Shown one piece after another: positions 33,777-42,524 of a stretch of DNA of 64,000 bases. The notes below the pieces were generated by a model, which had not been told where the DNA came from, ran no database searches, and was given only the letters and a program-made list of their open reading frames with translations. Within the stretch, counting starts at the first letter, position 1; each line of letters begins with the position of its first letter. The stretch is from Aurantiacibacter gangjinensis (lineage in GTDB: Bacteria; Pseudomonadota; Alphaproteobacteria; Sphingomonadales; Sphingomonadaceae). Made by a program: the position numbers and the translations under genes. Location: contig NZ_CP018097.1 of assembly GCF_001886695.1 (NCBI RefSeq), positions 1,321,001 to 1,385,000 of the forward strand, in the 5' to 3' direction.

Positions 33777-35066
33777 CTACTGGCCCCCAGCCTGCTCGCC
33801 GGTGACAACTTGCATTTCGGCTGTCAAATCTTCGGACGAAACCACCGTAAAACGACCATCGCTCTGTCCTGTGATGACCTCGATCGCTCGCAGGGACCCA
33901 TCCTCTTCGACGACATAGACGTTTTGGCGGCTGCCGATGCCGATGCTCGCTTCCTCATTGCGCTCGAGGCCGAAATTTCCGTCGCCAAAGATCCCACCGC
34001 TCTCGTCTTCCTCGCCGGGATCGAAACGCAGCGCGGCATTGGGCACCAGCAGGCTGGCCCCGGTGCTGGCTGTGGCTACGGTCGCCGTTGCCGTCATGCC
34101 CGGGCGAAGCAGGCCCTCGTCATTGCCCACCAGCAGGCGCGCTTCGTAGCTGACGACCTGCTGCCCCTGCTGTTGCTGCTGGTTTTGGGCGATATTGTTG
34201 CTGGCCAGATCTACCCGCTCCACCGTCGCGGGGAAACGGCGGCCGGGATAAGCATCGACGGTGAAGGTCGCTTCCTGCCCTACTTCCACCTGGCCGACAT
34301 CGGCCTCGTCAAGGTCGACGCGCAGCTGCATCTGGTCGAGGCTTTCGGCCAGCACGAACAGCGTCGGCGTGTTGAAGCTGGCGACCACGGTCTGTCCCGG
34401 CTCCACCTGACGCGCGAGCACGACGCCTGAAACGGGCGAGCGGATCACAGCGCGATCCTGGCTTGTAAGCGCGGTGGAGAGGCTGGCCTGCGCGCTGGCG
34501 ACGTTGGCGCGAGCGCTGGCGACCGCCGCCTGACTGCGTGCGAGCGAGGCTTCGGCCTGTTCCAGTTCTGCACGGCTGGGTACGCGGCCATCGGACGCTT
34601 CATAGACATTGCGCAAGCGTTGCAGCTGCGCGGTATCGAATTGCATGGTCGCCTGCGCTTCGGCAACGCGGGCGCGGGCGGCATTGAGGTTAGCGCGGCC
34701 CTGCGTGATCTGGTCCTGAATCACATCGGTGTTGATGATGGCCAGCACCTGCCCGCGCGCGACCTGGTCGTTCACATCCACGAGCACGCGATCGATCCGG
34801 CCCGACACTTCGGAGCCGACTTCCACCTGGTTGGTGGGCCGCAAGCTGCCCGTGGCGGTGACGGTAAGATCGAGCGAACGCTCTTCCACATCGGCGGTGA
34901 TGTAATTGGGCTGTTCGTCCCCGCCGCCGCAGGTGGAGATTCCCAACACCAGCAACACCAGCAGCACGACGCCAATCCACACGCGCTTGCGCTTGTACCA
35001 TTTCGGCTTTTTGCCGGAATCGAGATATTCGCCAATGTCGTCAGTGGCTTGGGTGTCGCTCATCAT
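33777..35066 (-). CDS. MacA-type periplasmic adaptor (HlyD/RND MFP family)
   Basis: 429 aa. One N-terminal membrane helix (KRVWIGVVLLVLLVLGIST) is followed by a lipoyl/barrel-sandwich half (EVGSEVSGRIDRVLVDVNDQ), a long coiled coil (about residues 105-215, Ala/Gln/Glu-rich), the second lipoyl half (VIRSPVSGVVLARQVEPGQT) and beta-barrel domains. A Gln-rich NQQQQQGQQ insertion lies in the barrel. It joins the inner-membrane ABC pump to the TolC-like channel. It overlaps the outer-membrane factor stop by 4 nt. Confidence 0.94.
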   Translation of the reverse strand: MMSDTQATDDIGEYLDSGKKPKWYKRKRVWIGVVLLVLLVLGISTCGGGDEQPNYITADVEERSLDLTVTATGSLRPTNQVEVGSEVSGRIDRVLVDVNDQVARGQVLAIINTDVIQDQITQGRANLNAARARVAEAQATMQFDTAQLQRLRNVYEASDGRVPSRAELEQAEASLARSQAAVASARANVASAQASLSTALTSQDRAVIRSPVSGVVLARQVEPGQTVVASFNTPTLFVLAESLDQMQLRVDLDEADVGQVEVGQEATFTVDAYPGRRFPATVERVDLASNNIAQNQQQQQGQQVVSYEARLLVGNDEGLLRPGMTATATVATASTGASLLVPNAALRFDPGEEDESGGIFGDGNFGLERNEEASIGIGSRQNVYVVEEDGSLRAIEVITGQSDGRFTVVSSEDLTAEMQVVTGEQAGGQ

Positions 35067-36523
35067 TCGGTCCTGTCAGTGGCAGCGTCGTCGGGATCGG
35101 TGTCGAAATCGGCTTCGACGACCTGCGGGATATCGAGATCGAGTTCCGTCCATCCACCGCCCAGCGCTTGGGTCAGGCGGACGAAGGCATTGGCCCGCGC
35201 CGCCTCGGCCGATACCAGCTGGTTGCGCGCGGAGAGCAGGTTGTTCTCCGCCACCAGCAGCGTCTGGAAGTCGGTAAGGCCGGCCTCATACTGGCTGCGC
35301 GCAAGGAGGGCGGTGGTGTTGGCCGCATCCAGCACTTCGTCGGTCAGGATGACGCGTTCGGTAGCGGTCTGGCGGTCGACTGCGGACGTCTCGACGTCTT
35401 CCAGCGCGCCGAGGATCGTTTGCTCCCACTGGGCAAGCGCAGCGCGCGCGCCAGCTTCGGCGCTATCGACCTGCGCGCGGGTGCGCCCGCCATCGAATAG
35501 CAGCTGGCTGACGCCAGCGAACAGGCCGCCCGTCACTAGGTCGAACAGGTTTCCAGCTGTCGTCGGGCCGGTGCCTATCGAGCCGGAGAGGCGGACCAGC
35601 GGCAGCAATTGCGCCCGCGCCACGCCGATGCGTGCCGTGCTGGATACGAGGCTCGCTTCTGCCGCGCGCACGTCGGGGCGGCGGCGCAGCACTTCGGCAG
35701 GCGCTTCGAACCCGTCGAGCTCGGGCGGGCCAGGCACGGGCGCAGCCTGCAAGGTCAGCAAAGCCAGCACGCGGCCGGGCGGCTCTCCGATCAGTGTGGA
35801 AATGGAATTGGCAGTGGCGACAAGGCTGCTTTCCAGCTGCGGAATGGTGGCCGCGGTCTGCGCACGCTGGGTGCGGGCTTGTTCCACATCGAGGCTGGAG
35901 ACGAGCCCCGCCTCGTTGCGCCAGCGGGCGATCTGCAGGTTGTCGTCCTGGATCACCAGCGTCGCCTCGGCGATGGCGAGCTGTTCTGCCGTGGCGCGGG
36001 CATTGATCGTGGCGATGGCTACCTGCCCGACAATCAGGCGCTGCAGGTCTGCCAAAGAGAATCCCTGTGCGGCGAGATCCGCTTCAGATGCCAGTACATT
36101 GCCGGAAATCTGGCCGAAGAGGTCCAGCTCCCACTGCGCGTCGGCGCCAATGTCGAAGAAAAAGTCGTCGCTCGTGCCGCTGCCGACCGCGCGATTGGCT
36201 CCTGCGCTGCCGGTTACGCTTGGCAAATACCCGGCGCGTGCCTGCCGCAGCGATGCCCGTGCCTGGTCCAAGCGCGCGGCGCTGGTCGCCAGATCGCGAT
36301 TCTCTTCGATCGCCTGCTCGACGAATTGCGTCAAAAGCGGGTCGTCCAGCAGGGTCCAGTATTCGGTGACATCGACGCTGATGGGCGGCGGTCCGACGAC
36401 CTGCCAATCAGCAGGCACTTCCACCGTCGGTTGGGCGACATCGACTTGCGCCGTGGTGCAGGCGCCCAGCGCCAGCAGCGATGCCGCGCCAAGCAGCGCG
36501 CGAGTGGCGTCAAGCCGTGTCAT
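35063..36523 (-). CDS. TolC/NodT-type outer-membrane efflux lipoprotein
   Basis: About 486 aa from the ATG at 36523. The signal peptide ends with a lipobox LALGACTTAQ, as expected for NodT/OprM-type channels. Two outer-membrane-efflux repeats follow (ENRDLATSAARLDQARASLR and QLLFDGGRTRAQVDSAEAGA), separated by RRRPDVRAAEASL, the hallmark of the family. First gene of the efflux operon; it overlaps the adaptor by 4 nt. Confidence 0.95.
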   Translation of the reverse strand: MTRLDATRALLGAASLLALGACTTAQVDVAQPTVEVPADWQVVGPPPISVDVTEYWTLLDDPLLTQFVEQAIEENRDLATSAARLDQARASLRQARAGYLPSVTGSAGANRAVGSGTSDDFFFDIGADAQWELDLFGQISGNVLASEADLAAQGFSLADLQRLIVGQVAIATINARATAEQLAIAEATLVIQDDNLQIARWRNEAGLVSSLDVEQARTQRAQTAATIPQLESSLVATANSISTLIGEPPGRVLALLTLQAAPVPGPPELDGFEAPAEVLRRRPDVRAAEASLVSSTARIGVARAQLLPLVRLSGSIGTGPTTAGNLFDLVTGGLFAGVSQLLFDGGRTRAQVDSAEAGARAALAQWEQTILGALEDVETSAVDRQTATERVILTDEVLDAANTTALLARSQYEAGLTDFQTLLVAENNLLSARNQLVSAEAARANAFVRLTQALGGGWTELDLDIPQVVEADFDTDPDDAATDRTE

Positions 36524-36741
36524 GCGATGGTCCGTCCCGTCACCCAATTCGATCCTTTTTGCGGTGTAGCGCGTGGGGCAGACTGTTCCAAGCGCGAGAC
36601 ATGCCGAAGGCGTGGATGCCGCGCCTTCTGTGCGCTGTGCGCAACAATGTCGTGGAGCCCCTTTCCCATGGCGTCTCTGTGCACGCGAGCCGGCCCGCGC
36701 GGAATCTGCATTCGAGGAACGGCCTATACGATCCGACGAGT

Positions 36742-36763
36742 GTGTATTAATTCAATGATACAC
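36742..36763. promoter_or_regulatory. Inverted repeat GTGTAT-N10-ATACAC upstream of the efflux operon
   Basis: Perfect 6-bp arms separated by 10 AT-rich bases, in the 253-nt gap between the TolC-type gene (start 36523) and the DUF3445 gene (stop 36777). It has no T-run, so an operator or promoter element for the efflux operon is more likely than a terminator. The rest of the gap shows nothing I can name. Confidence 0.35.
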
Positions 36764-36776
36764 CGGGCGCGGAAAT

Positions 36777-37571
36777 TCAGCCGTGCCGCTCTGCGTAGGA
36801 TGCCAGTTGGGGCGCGAAATACGCAGCGCCGCGCCGCCGCGCTTCCTCGGCGGGAATCGTTGAAACCGCGTGCGCCATGCGCTGCAGGTTGTCGCCTGTC
36901 AGCTCGCCCAGCGCGCAGACATGCACGCCGATGGTGAAGAGAATAGCGCCCGTCGCCGGCAGGCGGCGCAGCGTCTGGCGCTCGCAGCGGATGAAGAGCG
37001 TGTCGCCCGCATTTTCGGGTGTGACATGCGCAAAGGCGAGGTCCGGTGGCTCGGCCTCGATCCAACGAAAGGCCGGCGTAGGCGCGACGAACCAGTTGCA
37101 GCGCCCGAAGATGCGGCCCGGTTTCAGCTTCGCCATGAAGTGGTCGACGCCGCTCGCGAGCTGTTGCTCGTATCCATGGATCGGTGCATGCAAAGCGGTG
37201 AGCGGCAGTCCGATCTTGTCCCCCGGATGCCAGTCCGTGGGAAATGCCACGGCGGCGCCGATAAGGCGGTAGACATCCTGCCCCGCCGATGGAGCGAGCA
37301 GGCACATGTCCTCCCACGCCGAGCGCGCAGCGCCTTCCAGCCCGCCGGCCACGCCCATCATGGTGGCGAGTTCATCGCCAGCCGGTCGTGTCGCATCGGT
37401 CATCTGTACGCTGTCTGGGTGCGCATCGAACGCCGCTGCCCGCATGGCGAGGTCGGCATCGGCCTGCAGCCATTCTTCTTCGGGGAGTGCGTAGAGGCCC
37501 ATCTTCAGCGCACCGCCCGTGCGTGCGCGCGGCAGCAATGCATTGACGCTGAAGCCCAGCCGCGCGCTCAA
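36777..37571 (-). CDS. DUF3445 (haem-dependent oxidative N-demethylase alpha-like) protein
   Basis: 264 aa. MGLYALPEEEWLQADADLAM near the start, a central WHPGDKIGLPLTALHAPIHG, and the signature FIRCERQTLRRLPATGAILF at about residues 200-220 match DUF3445. The founding member is the haem-PAS subunit of a dimethylamine-oxidising enzyme. No beta, gamma or delta partner genes are nearby, so this orphan may act on another secondary amine or in another way. The start ATG overlaps the stop of the upstream esterase gene by 4 nt. Confidence 0.82.
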   Translation of the reverse strand: MSARLGFSVNALLPRARTGGALKMGLYALPEEEWLQADADLAMRAAAFDAHPDSVQMTDATRPAGDELATMMGVAGGLEGAARSAWEDMCLLAPSAGQDVYRLIGAAVAFPTDWHPGDKIGLPLTALHAPIHGYEQQLASGVDHFMAKLKPGRIFGRCNWFVAPTPAFRWIEAEPPDLAFAHVTPENAGDTLFIRCERQTLRRLPATGAILFTIGVHVCALGELTGDNLQRMAHAVSTIPAEEARRRGAAYFAPQLASYAERHG

Positions 37572-38443
37572 CGCGCCGGCTCTCCGGTCACACGGCGGGC
37601 GAAGGCGACCGTGTCGGCCAGTACGGGCGCACGGCCGCGCAAGGTGCGGGCCAGCGCGACGACGATGTCGATGTGGTCGACGCCTTCATAAGCCCGCATT
37701 TCAGCAGCCACGCCTGCATCATCGAGTGCCGCGGCGAGCGCACGCGAATTGCGCGGCTTGACCGTCGTGTCGAGATCGCCCGTCAGCAGGAGCGCAGGCG
37801 GATCGCCTCCATCGGCCCAGCTCACGGGCTGCGTTTCCGGAAGATCCGGCCACTCGCCGAATGCGGCACGGGTGGAATCGGTGTCGAGCGGCAGGAAATC
37901 GTACGGACCTGCAAGGCCAACCAGCCCGCGAATAGCTCTGCGGTCTTCGCCGAGCCAGCGCTCGTCCAGCGCCATCATCGCGGCGTTGTAGGCGCCTGCC
38001 GAGTGGCCCACCACCACGATGCGGTCAGGGTCGCCGCCATGTTCTGCAATGTTCCGGCGCACCCAGCGAATGGCGGCTGCGGCATCCTCGAGGAAGGCGG
38101 GATAGCGCACTTCTGGCACGAGCCTGTAGTCTGGCACAACGGTGACGAAGCCTTCCGCAGCCAGCGCCCGCCCTGCGAAATCATAGCCGCTGCGCGTGCC
38201 GCTGTTCCAGCTGCCGCCGTAGAAGAACACGATGACCGGCGCGCCGGAGAGATCGCCATCTGTCTCCGGCGCGTAGATGTCGAGCTGCTGGCGCGGATGA
38301 TCGCCATAGCCGATGTCTGAAGCCACTTTGGCACTGCCGCCATCCTTGGGCACCAGCGTGTTGAACGTATGGAGCGGAGAGATCCAGTAGGAGATGCCGA
38401 GCGCGAGGGTGGCAACGCCGACGGTAGCGAGGACGTATTTCAT
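37568..38443 (-). CDS. Membrane-anchored alpha/beta-hydrolase (esterase/lipase, hormone-sensitive-lipase-like)
   Basis: 291 aa from ATG 38443. The N-terminal hydrophobic helix YVLATVGVATLALGISYWI is a signal anchor. Oxyanion motif FFYGGSWNSG (HGG variant), VVPDYRLVPEVRYPAFLED, the nucleophile elbow VVVGHSAGAYNAAMMAL and a late Asp/His pair (TGDLDTTV; GVDHIDIV) are complete, so an active serine esterase is expected. It forms a pair with the DUF3445 gene. Confidence 0.9.
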   Translation of the reverse strand: MKYVLATVGVATLALGISYWISPLHTFNTLVPKDGGSAKVASDIGYGDHPRQQLDIYAPETDGDLSGAPVIVFFYGGSWNSGTRSGYDFAGRALAAEGFVTVVPDYRLVPEVRYPAFLEDAAAAIRWVRRNIAEHGGDPDRIVVVGHSAGAYNAAMMALDERWLGEDRRAIRGLVGLAGPYDFLPLDTDSTRAAFGEWPDLPETQPVSWADGGDPPALLLTGDLDTTVKPRNSRALAAALDDAGVAAEMRAYEGVDHIDIVVALARTLRGRAPVLADTVAFARRVTGEPAR

Positions 38444-38501
38444 CGCTGGAAGCTTTAGGCATGCCCCCACGCATGGCAACCGGTCATGGCGTCAGGGCAA
38501 A

Positions 38502-38533
38502 CAAAAAGGGCCGGAGCATTGCTGCTCCGGCCC
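38502..38533 (-). terminator. Intrinsic terminator of the OmpA-family gene
   Basis: On the minus strand GGGCCGGAGCA / TGCTCCGGCCC forms an 11-bp stem with a 4-nt loop, followed by TTTTTGT. It starts 28 nt after the OmpA stop (38561). Confidence 0.9.
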
Positions 38534-38560
38534 GATTTGTTTTGCCATCGCGGCAGTCGC

Positions 38561-39763
38561 TTACATGCCCGCATTGGGGCCGTAGGTGACTTCCACGCGG
38601 CGGTTCTGCAGTTCGCGTACACCGTCGGCAGTCGGGACGCGCAGGTCCGTTTCGCCGAAGGCTTCGCTGGAAATGCGGCCACCCGGAATACCGCGAGCGG
38701 TCAGGTAGTCATACACCGATTCGTTACGGCGCATGGCGAGGCCTTCATTGTAGGCCATCGTACCCGAGGTATCGGTGTGACCGGCCAGCATGATCGAAGC
38801 CGTGCCGCAATCGCCGTAAGCGGTGATCGCGCTGTTCAGCACCGAAGCAGCTTCCGGCGTGATGTCCGACTGATCCCAGTCGAAGAACACGATGTACGGA
38901 CCGCTTTCACACACTGCTTCCGGCGGGGGAGGCGGGGGCGGAGGCGGCGGGGGCGGAGGAGGCGGCGGCGGGGGCGGCGGCGGCGGGGGCGGAGGAAGGA
39001 TTACTTCATCACGACCCAGGCTGAAGCGCAGGCCCAGCACAGCCGAGTGCTGCGCGAAGTCGGTCTGCAGCGTCAGCGGCAGGTTCAGGACTTCGAAGTT
39101 CGGCTCGTCAAACATGCGACGATACTTGTACTCTGCGAAGAGCTCCACACCGTCGGAAAGGACGCCCGAAACACCGGCGATACCCTGATAGGCAAAGGTG
39201 GTGTCGCCGTCATTTACGAGGCGCACGCCGCTGGGCAGGTAGTCGAGGTCGACCACGAACACGCCGGCACCGACGCCGAGATACGGCTCGATAGCGCCGA
39301 GGTCGAAGTCGTACAGGGCGTTCAGGAACACGCCGTAGGTTTCGACATCGCCGCGTGCATCGGCGAACTGCTCACCCAGGGTGGTGTCCTGGCCGGGCAG
39401 GAACTGGAGCAGGTTGCGCGTGGCGAGAGCCGGTGCACCCAGTTCCAGGTTCTTGTGCTGTTCGATATCCATCGACTGGTAGCTGCCGTCCAGTTCAAGA
39501 CGGAAACCGTTGTCGAAGGCGTAGCCGATCTGGCCACCCACGGTCCAACCGAGGTCCACATTGGTTTCGAAAGCGTAGGGCGTGCCGGCCGGAATATCCG
39601 GGAACTGCGCCGCGACGCGATCGATCTGTGCGGTAAATTCACCCTCATTGTCCGCATCTTCGTTCGTCACCACACCACCACTCAGGCCGATATAAGCCTG
39701 GGCACTGGCAGCGGTAGGAACGACGAGCGCGGCCATGGAAGCACTAAGCAATAGTTTCTTCAT
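38561..39763 (-). CDS. OmpA-family outer-membrane protein with 25-residue polyproline linker
   Basis: 400 aa from ATG 39763. The signal peptide ends VPTAASAQA. An eight-strand-type N-terminal barrel (AYIGLSGGVVTNEDADNEGE; YAFDNGFRLELDGSYQSM; LFAEYKYRRMF) is joined by 25 consecutive Pro codons (38921-38995) to a C-terminal OmpA/peptidoglycan-binding domain (LAGHTDTSGTMAYNEGLAMR; RISSEAFGETDLRVPTADG; LQNRRVEVTYG). It anchors the outer membrane to the cell wall. A run of 25 Pro should stall ribosomes without EF-P. Single gene with its own terminator. Confidence 0.95.
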   Translation of the reverse strand: MKKLLLSASMAALVVPTAASAQAYIGLSGGVVTNEDADNEGEFTAQIDRVAAQFPDIPAGTPYAFETNVDLGWTVGGQIGYAFDNGFRLELDGSYQSMDIEQHKNLELGAPALATRNLLQFLPGQDTTLGEQFADARGDVETYGVFLNALYDFDLGAIEPYLGVGAGVFVVDLDYLPSGVRLVNDGDTTFAYQGIAGVSGVLSDGVELFAEYKYRRMFDEPNFEVLNLPLTLQTDFAQHSAVLGLRFSLGRDEVILPPPPPPPPPPPPPPPPPPPPPPPPPEAVCESGPYIVFFDWDQSDITPEAASVLNSAITAYGDCGTASIMLAGHTDTSGTMAYNEGLAMRRNESVYDYLTARGIPGGRISSEAFGETDLRVPTADGVRELQNRRVEVTYGPNAGM

Positions 39764-39930
39764 GTTCGTCCTCATTTCGACTGCGAGAGACACTCCCGCA
39801 TTCCTTCCTCAAATGGAGCCAATACACTAATGTTCCATAAATCGAAACAGAAGCCTGAAACCTCTCGACGGTGTTGCCAAAAAAACACAGGCGCTCCAAC
39901 GGTTTCCTGCATTGCGGCAGACGAGACGTT

Positions 39931-41115
39931 TCAGAAAGCCGATAGTCCGGTGATGGCGCGGCCCAATATCAACGCATGGACATCGTGCGTGCCCTCATAT
40001 GTATTGACGGTTTCGAGGTTCACCATGTGGCGCATCACCTGATATTCCTCGGAAATTCCGTTGCCGCCGTGCATGTCGCGGGCAAGACGCGCTATGTTCA
40101 GCGCCTTGCCGACATTGTTGCGCTTCACGATGGAAATCATCTCGGGCGCGAAGGCACCTTCGTCCAGCACCCTGCCGACGCGTAGCGATGCCTGCAGCCC
40201 CAGCGCGATCTCGGTGACCATGTCGGCCAGTTTCAGCTGGAAGAGCTGCTTCGATGCCAGCGGCACGCCGAACTGCTTGCGATCGAGGCCATATTGCCGA
40301 GCGGCGTGGTAGCAGAATTCCGCCGCGCCCATGCTGCCCCAGCTAATGCCGTAACGCGCGCGATTGAGGCAGCCGAACGGGCCTTTCATGCCCGAGACTT
40401 TCGGCAGCAGCGCATCGGCGGGCAGCTTCACCTCGTCCATCTGGATCATGCCGGTGGTGCTGGCGCGCAGGGAGAGCTTGCCGCCGATTTTCGGTGCTTC
40501 GAGCCCCTTCATGCCTTTTTCCAGCACGAAACCGCGCACCTTGCCATCATGCGCTTCGGACTTCGCCCAGACGACGAAGACATCGGCGAAGGGCGAATTG
40601 GAAATCCACGTTTTCGCGCCCGACAGCGAATAGCCATCGCCATCCTTCTTCGCCACTGTGCGCATGCCGCCGGGATCGGAGCCTGCATCGGGTTCAGTCA
40701 GGCCGAAACAACCGATCAGCTCGCCGGAAGCAAGGCCGGGCAGGTATTTCGCGCGCTGCTCATCCGAGCCGTAGGCATTGATCGGATGCATGACGAGGCT
40801 CGACTGCACGCTGGCCATGGAGCGGTAGCCGCTATCGACCCGCTCGATCTCTCGCGCGACAAGGCCATAGGCGACATAGCTTGCGCCCGCGCCGCCGAAT
40901 TCTTCGGGGATGGTCACGCCCAGCAGGCCGGCTTCGCCCATCTGCGGGAAAAGCTCGCGCGCATCGGCCTCGGTCGCGAAATCCTGGATGACGCGCGGCT
41001 GCAACGTGTCCTGCGCAAAGCCATGCGCGGCGTCGCGGATCATCCGCTCGTCTTCGCTCAGCTGCGCATCGATGTTGAATGGGTCAGCCCAGTCGAAGGG
41101 CATGATGTCGGCCAT
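39931..41115 (-). CDS. gcdH: Glutaryl-CoA dehydrogenase-like acyl-CoA dehydrogenase
   Basis: 394 aa. [20 protein letters not shown] and [20 protein letters not shown] are typical of the GCDH subgroup. Flavin motif [38 protein letters not shown] and the C-terminal [20 protein letters not shown] (with the catalytic Glu of YEGTHD) are present. It converts glutaryl-CoA to crotonyl-CoA and CO2 in Lys/Trp breakdown. It stands alone, between OmpA and a response regulator, and clearly differs from the acyl-CoA dehydrogenase of the island (10333-11523). Confidence 0.92.
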   Translation of the reverse strand: MADIMPFDWADPFNIDAQLSEDERMIRDAAHGFAQDTLQPRVIQDFATEADARELFPQMGEAGLLGVTIPEEFGGAGASYVAYGLVAREIERVDSGYRSMASVQSSLVMHPINAYGSDEQRAKYLPGLASGELIGCFGLTEPDAGSDPGGMRTVAKKDGDGYSLSGAKTWISNSPFADVFVVWAKSEAHDGKVRGFVLEKGMKGLEAPKIGGKLSLRASTTGMIQMDEVKLPADALLPKVSGMKGPFGCLNRARYGISWGSMGAAEFCYHAARQYGLDRKQFGVPLASKQLFQLKLADMVTEIALGLQASLRVGRVLDEGAFAPEMISIVKRNNVGKALNIARLARDMHGGNGISEEYQVMRHMVNLETVNTYEGTHDVHALILGRAITGLSAF

Positions 41116-41158
41116 TGCGAAAAGTCTCCTTTGAAACCGCCCCTAGGTGAGGCGTTCA

Positions 41159-41192
41159 AAGGCGGCAAGCGGCTAACGAAAAGTTTGCCGCC
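41159..41192 (-). terminator. Weak terminator-like hairpin after the response regulator
   Basis: Minus strand GGCGGCAA / TTGCCGCC arms with a 16-nt loop followed by only TTT. It lies 18 nt after the stop of the response-regulator gene (41211). Confidence 0.4.
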
Positions 41193-41210
41193 TGGCTCGG
41201 CCAAAGGCGA

Positions 41211-41591
41211 TCAATGCGCCCTTTCTTCCGCCTTGGTTATCATCGCGATCAGGTCGGAAGGCGGGCACGGCTTGGAAGCCGCCATCGCTTCCGGATAGCG
41301 TTCGCGCAGCTCCTTCGGCGTCGCATGGCCGGAATGGAAGATGATCGGCACGCCCGCATCGGTCAGTGCGTCGGCCAGCGGGAAAACCTCGCCATCGGCG
41401 GTCTGTACGTCGAGAATGGCAAAGTCGGGCAGTTCCTGATCGACCGAGATCAGCGCGTGATCGGTGTTGGCGTAAGGGCCTTCCACGCGAAAACCCATGT
41501 CACGCACGGTTTCGCTCAGGTCGAGGGCGACAATGAATTCATCCTCTACAACCAGCACCCGGGGCTGGTTGGATATTGCTTGGCTGGCCAT
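41211..41591 (-). CDS. Single-domain response regulator
   Basis: 126 aa, one receiver domain with no output domain. RVLVVEDEFIVALDLSETVR gives the acidic pair, FAILDVQTADG the phosphoacceptor Asp (about residue 58), FHSGHATP the Ser/Thr switch position and MAASKPCP the Lys. No histidine kinase is next to it. In alphaproteobacteria such stand-alone receivers, often paired with HWE kinases, act in stress or light signalling; the partner is unknown here. Confidence 0.92.
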   Translation of the reverse strand: MASQAISNQPRVLVVEDEFIVALDLSETVRDMGFRVEGPYANTDHALISVDQELPDFAILDVQTADGEVFPLADALTDAGVPIIFHSGHATPKELRERYPEAMAASKPCPPSDLIAMITKAEERAH

Positions 41592-41662
41592 CGGGTAACC
41601 CCCACTTGCTTGTCATTCGCTCGTAATAAACGAATACGCGCGCGGCGGGGGAGAGTTCCCGG

Positions 41663-42346
41663 TCAGGAAGTCCGACCGAATTTCGCTTCGTAGGCAGTGA
41701 TGTCATCGGCCGAAAGCAGCCGGGCCTGTTCCACCCAGTTATCGCGGCGGATGCGGCCTTGGAAACGACCGAGCTTGGCATCGACGCGGTCAATATCGGC
41801 GTCGTCCCATTCGGCGATTTGCGAGAAGCTGTTGACGCCCTGCTCGCGCAGAATTGCAACCAGCTTGGGGCCGACGCCCTTAATGCGACCGAGATCGTCA
41901 CCCGTGGCTGGCGATGCAGGTGGGGGCGGGGCGGGGACATCCTGCGTTGCCTTCATCGCCTCGCGCATGGGTACGCCGTCGCCGGTCTCGGCATCGGTGC
42001 CCAAGGGCGAGGCGGCGACTTGCGCGGTGTTGGCTGATGCCGAAAGCTCACCCGGCGCGGTGGCGGTGTCGGCGATCTTTTCCTGCTGGTGATCGTGCGT
42101 GAAAGCGGGATCGGCCCCTGCAGTGGGTGCGGAGGGGCGCTCGAGATCATCCTTGCGTGCAGCGGGCGGTGCATCGATCAATGCCTGGTTGCGACGTGCC
42201 GTGCCCGCATCATCCGTGGCCGTTTCGTCCGCTTCTACTTTCGTCCGGCGAGAGGCGACGAAGATCCAATACGCCACCACGATGCCGATCAGCAGCGCGG
42301 CGACCACCAGTATCCAGTTTTCCTGCAGCAATTGGTCCATTGTCAT
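41663..42346 (-). CDS. Membrane-anchored helix-hairpin-helix protein
   Basis: 227 aa. One N-terminal membrane helix (NWILVVAALLIGIVVAYWIF), a long low-complexity Ala/Asp/Pro-rich linker (about residues 35-155, PAPPPPASPATGDD), and a C-terminal helix-hairpin-helix domain (LGRIKGVGPKLVAILREQGV, FSQIAEWDDADIDRVDAKLG, RDNWVEQARLL). HHH modules of this type also occur at the end of NuoE-like and ribosomal/L21-fused alphaproteobacterial proteins. The role is unknown. A 30-aa membrane peptide gene precedes it by 13 nt. Confidence 0.85.
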   Translation of the reverse strand: MTMDQLLQENWILVVAALLIGIVVAYWIFVASRRTKVEADETATDDAGTARRNQALIDAPPAARKDDLERPSAPTAGADPAFTHDHQQEKIADTATAPGELSASANTAQVAASPLGTDAETGDGVPMREAMKATQDVPAPPPPASPATGDDLGRIKGVGPKLVAILREQGVNSFSQIAEWDDADIDRVDAKLGRFQGRIRRDNWVEQARLLSADDITAYEAKFGRTS

Positions 42347-42359
42347 CCTCTCGAAGAGT

Positions 42360-42452
42360 CTATCGCGAGCGTCCCCAGACGGCCCAGCCGATGCCGATGC
42401 CGACCCCGTAGGCGAGCAGCATCACAACCAGCACTTCCATCCAGATCGGCAT
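42360..42452 (-). CDS. 30-aa single-pass membrane peptide (small ORF)
   Basis: The frame begins MPIWMEVLVVMLLAYGVG and ends GWAVWGRSR before TAG. Nearly the whole peptide is one hydrophobic helix with a GxGxGxG-like stripe (GVGIGIGW) and a positive C-terminus. AAGG stands in front of the ATG at 42452. It ends 13 nt before the ATG of the membrane-anchored HHH gene, so the two are probably one transcript. Too short for standard gene calling. The Gly stripe suggests helix packing against a partner, perhaps the HHH protein's helix; that is inference. Confidence 0.55.
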   Translation of the reverse strand: MPIWMEVLVVMLLAYGVGIGIGWAVWGRSR

Positions 42453-42524
42453 AGTTACCTTCGTTCAATGTCGCGCGGCGTCTTTCGTTCAAAAGATGCG
42501 GCAAGGCAAGGATGCGGGCCGGAA

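Noticed and set aside
36524-36776. Possible small genes in the gap before the efflux operon
   Set aside because: Several short frames exist, but none has a good ribosome site or a protein-like sequence; only the GTGTAT/ATACAC dyad stands out.
38892-39188. Gly-rich plus-strand frame (25-Gly run)
   Set aside because: It is the opposite strand of the polyproline linker of the OmpA-family gene.
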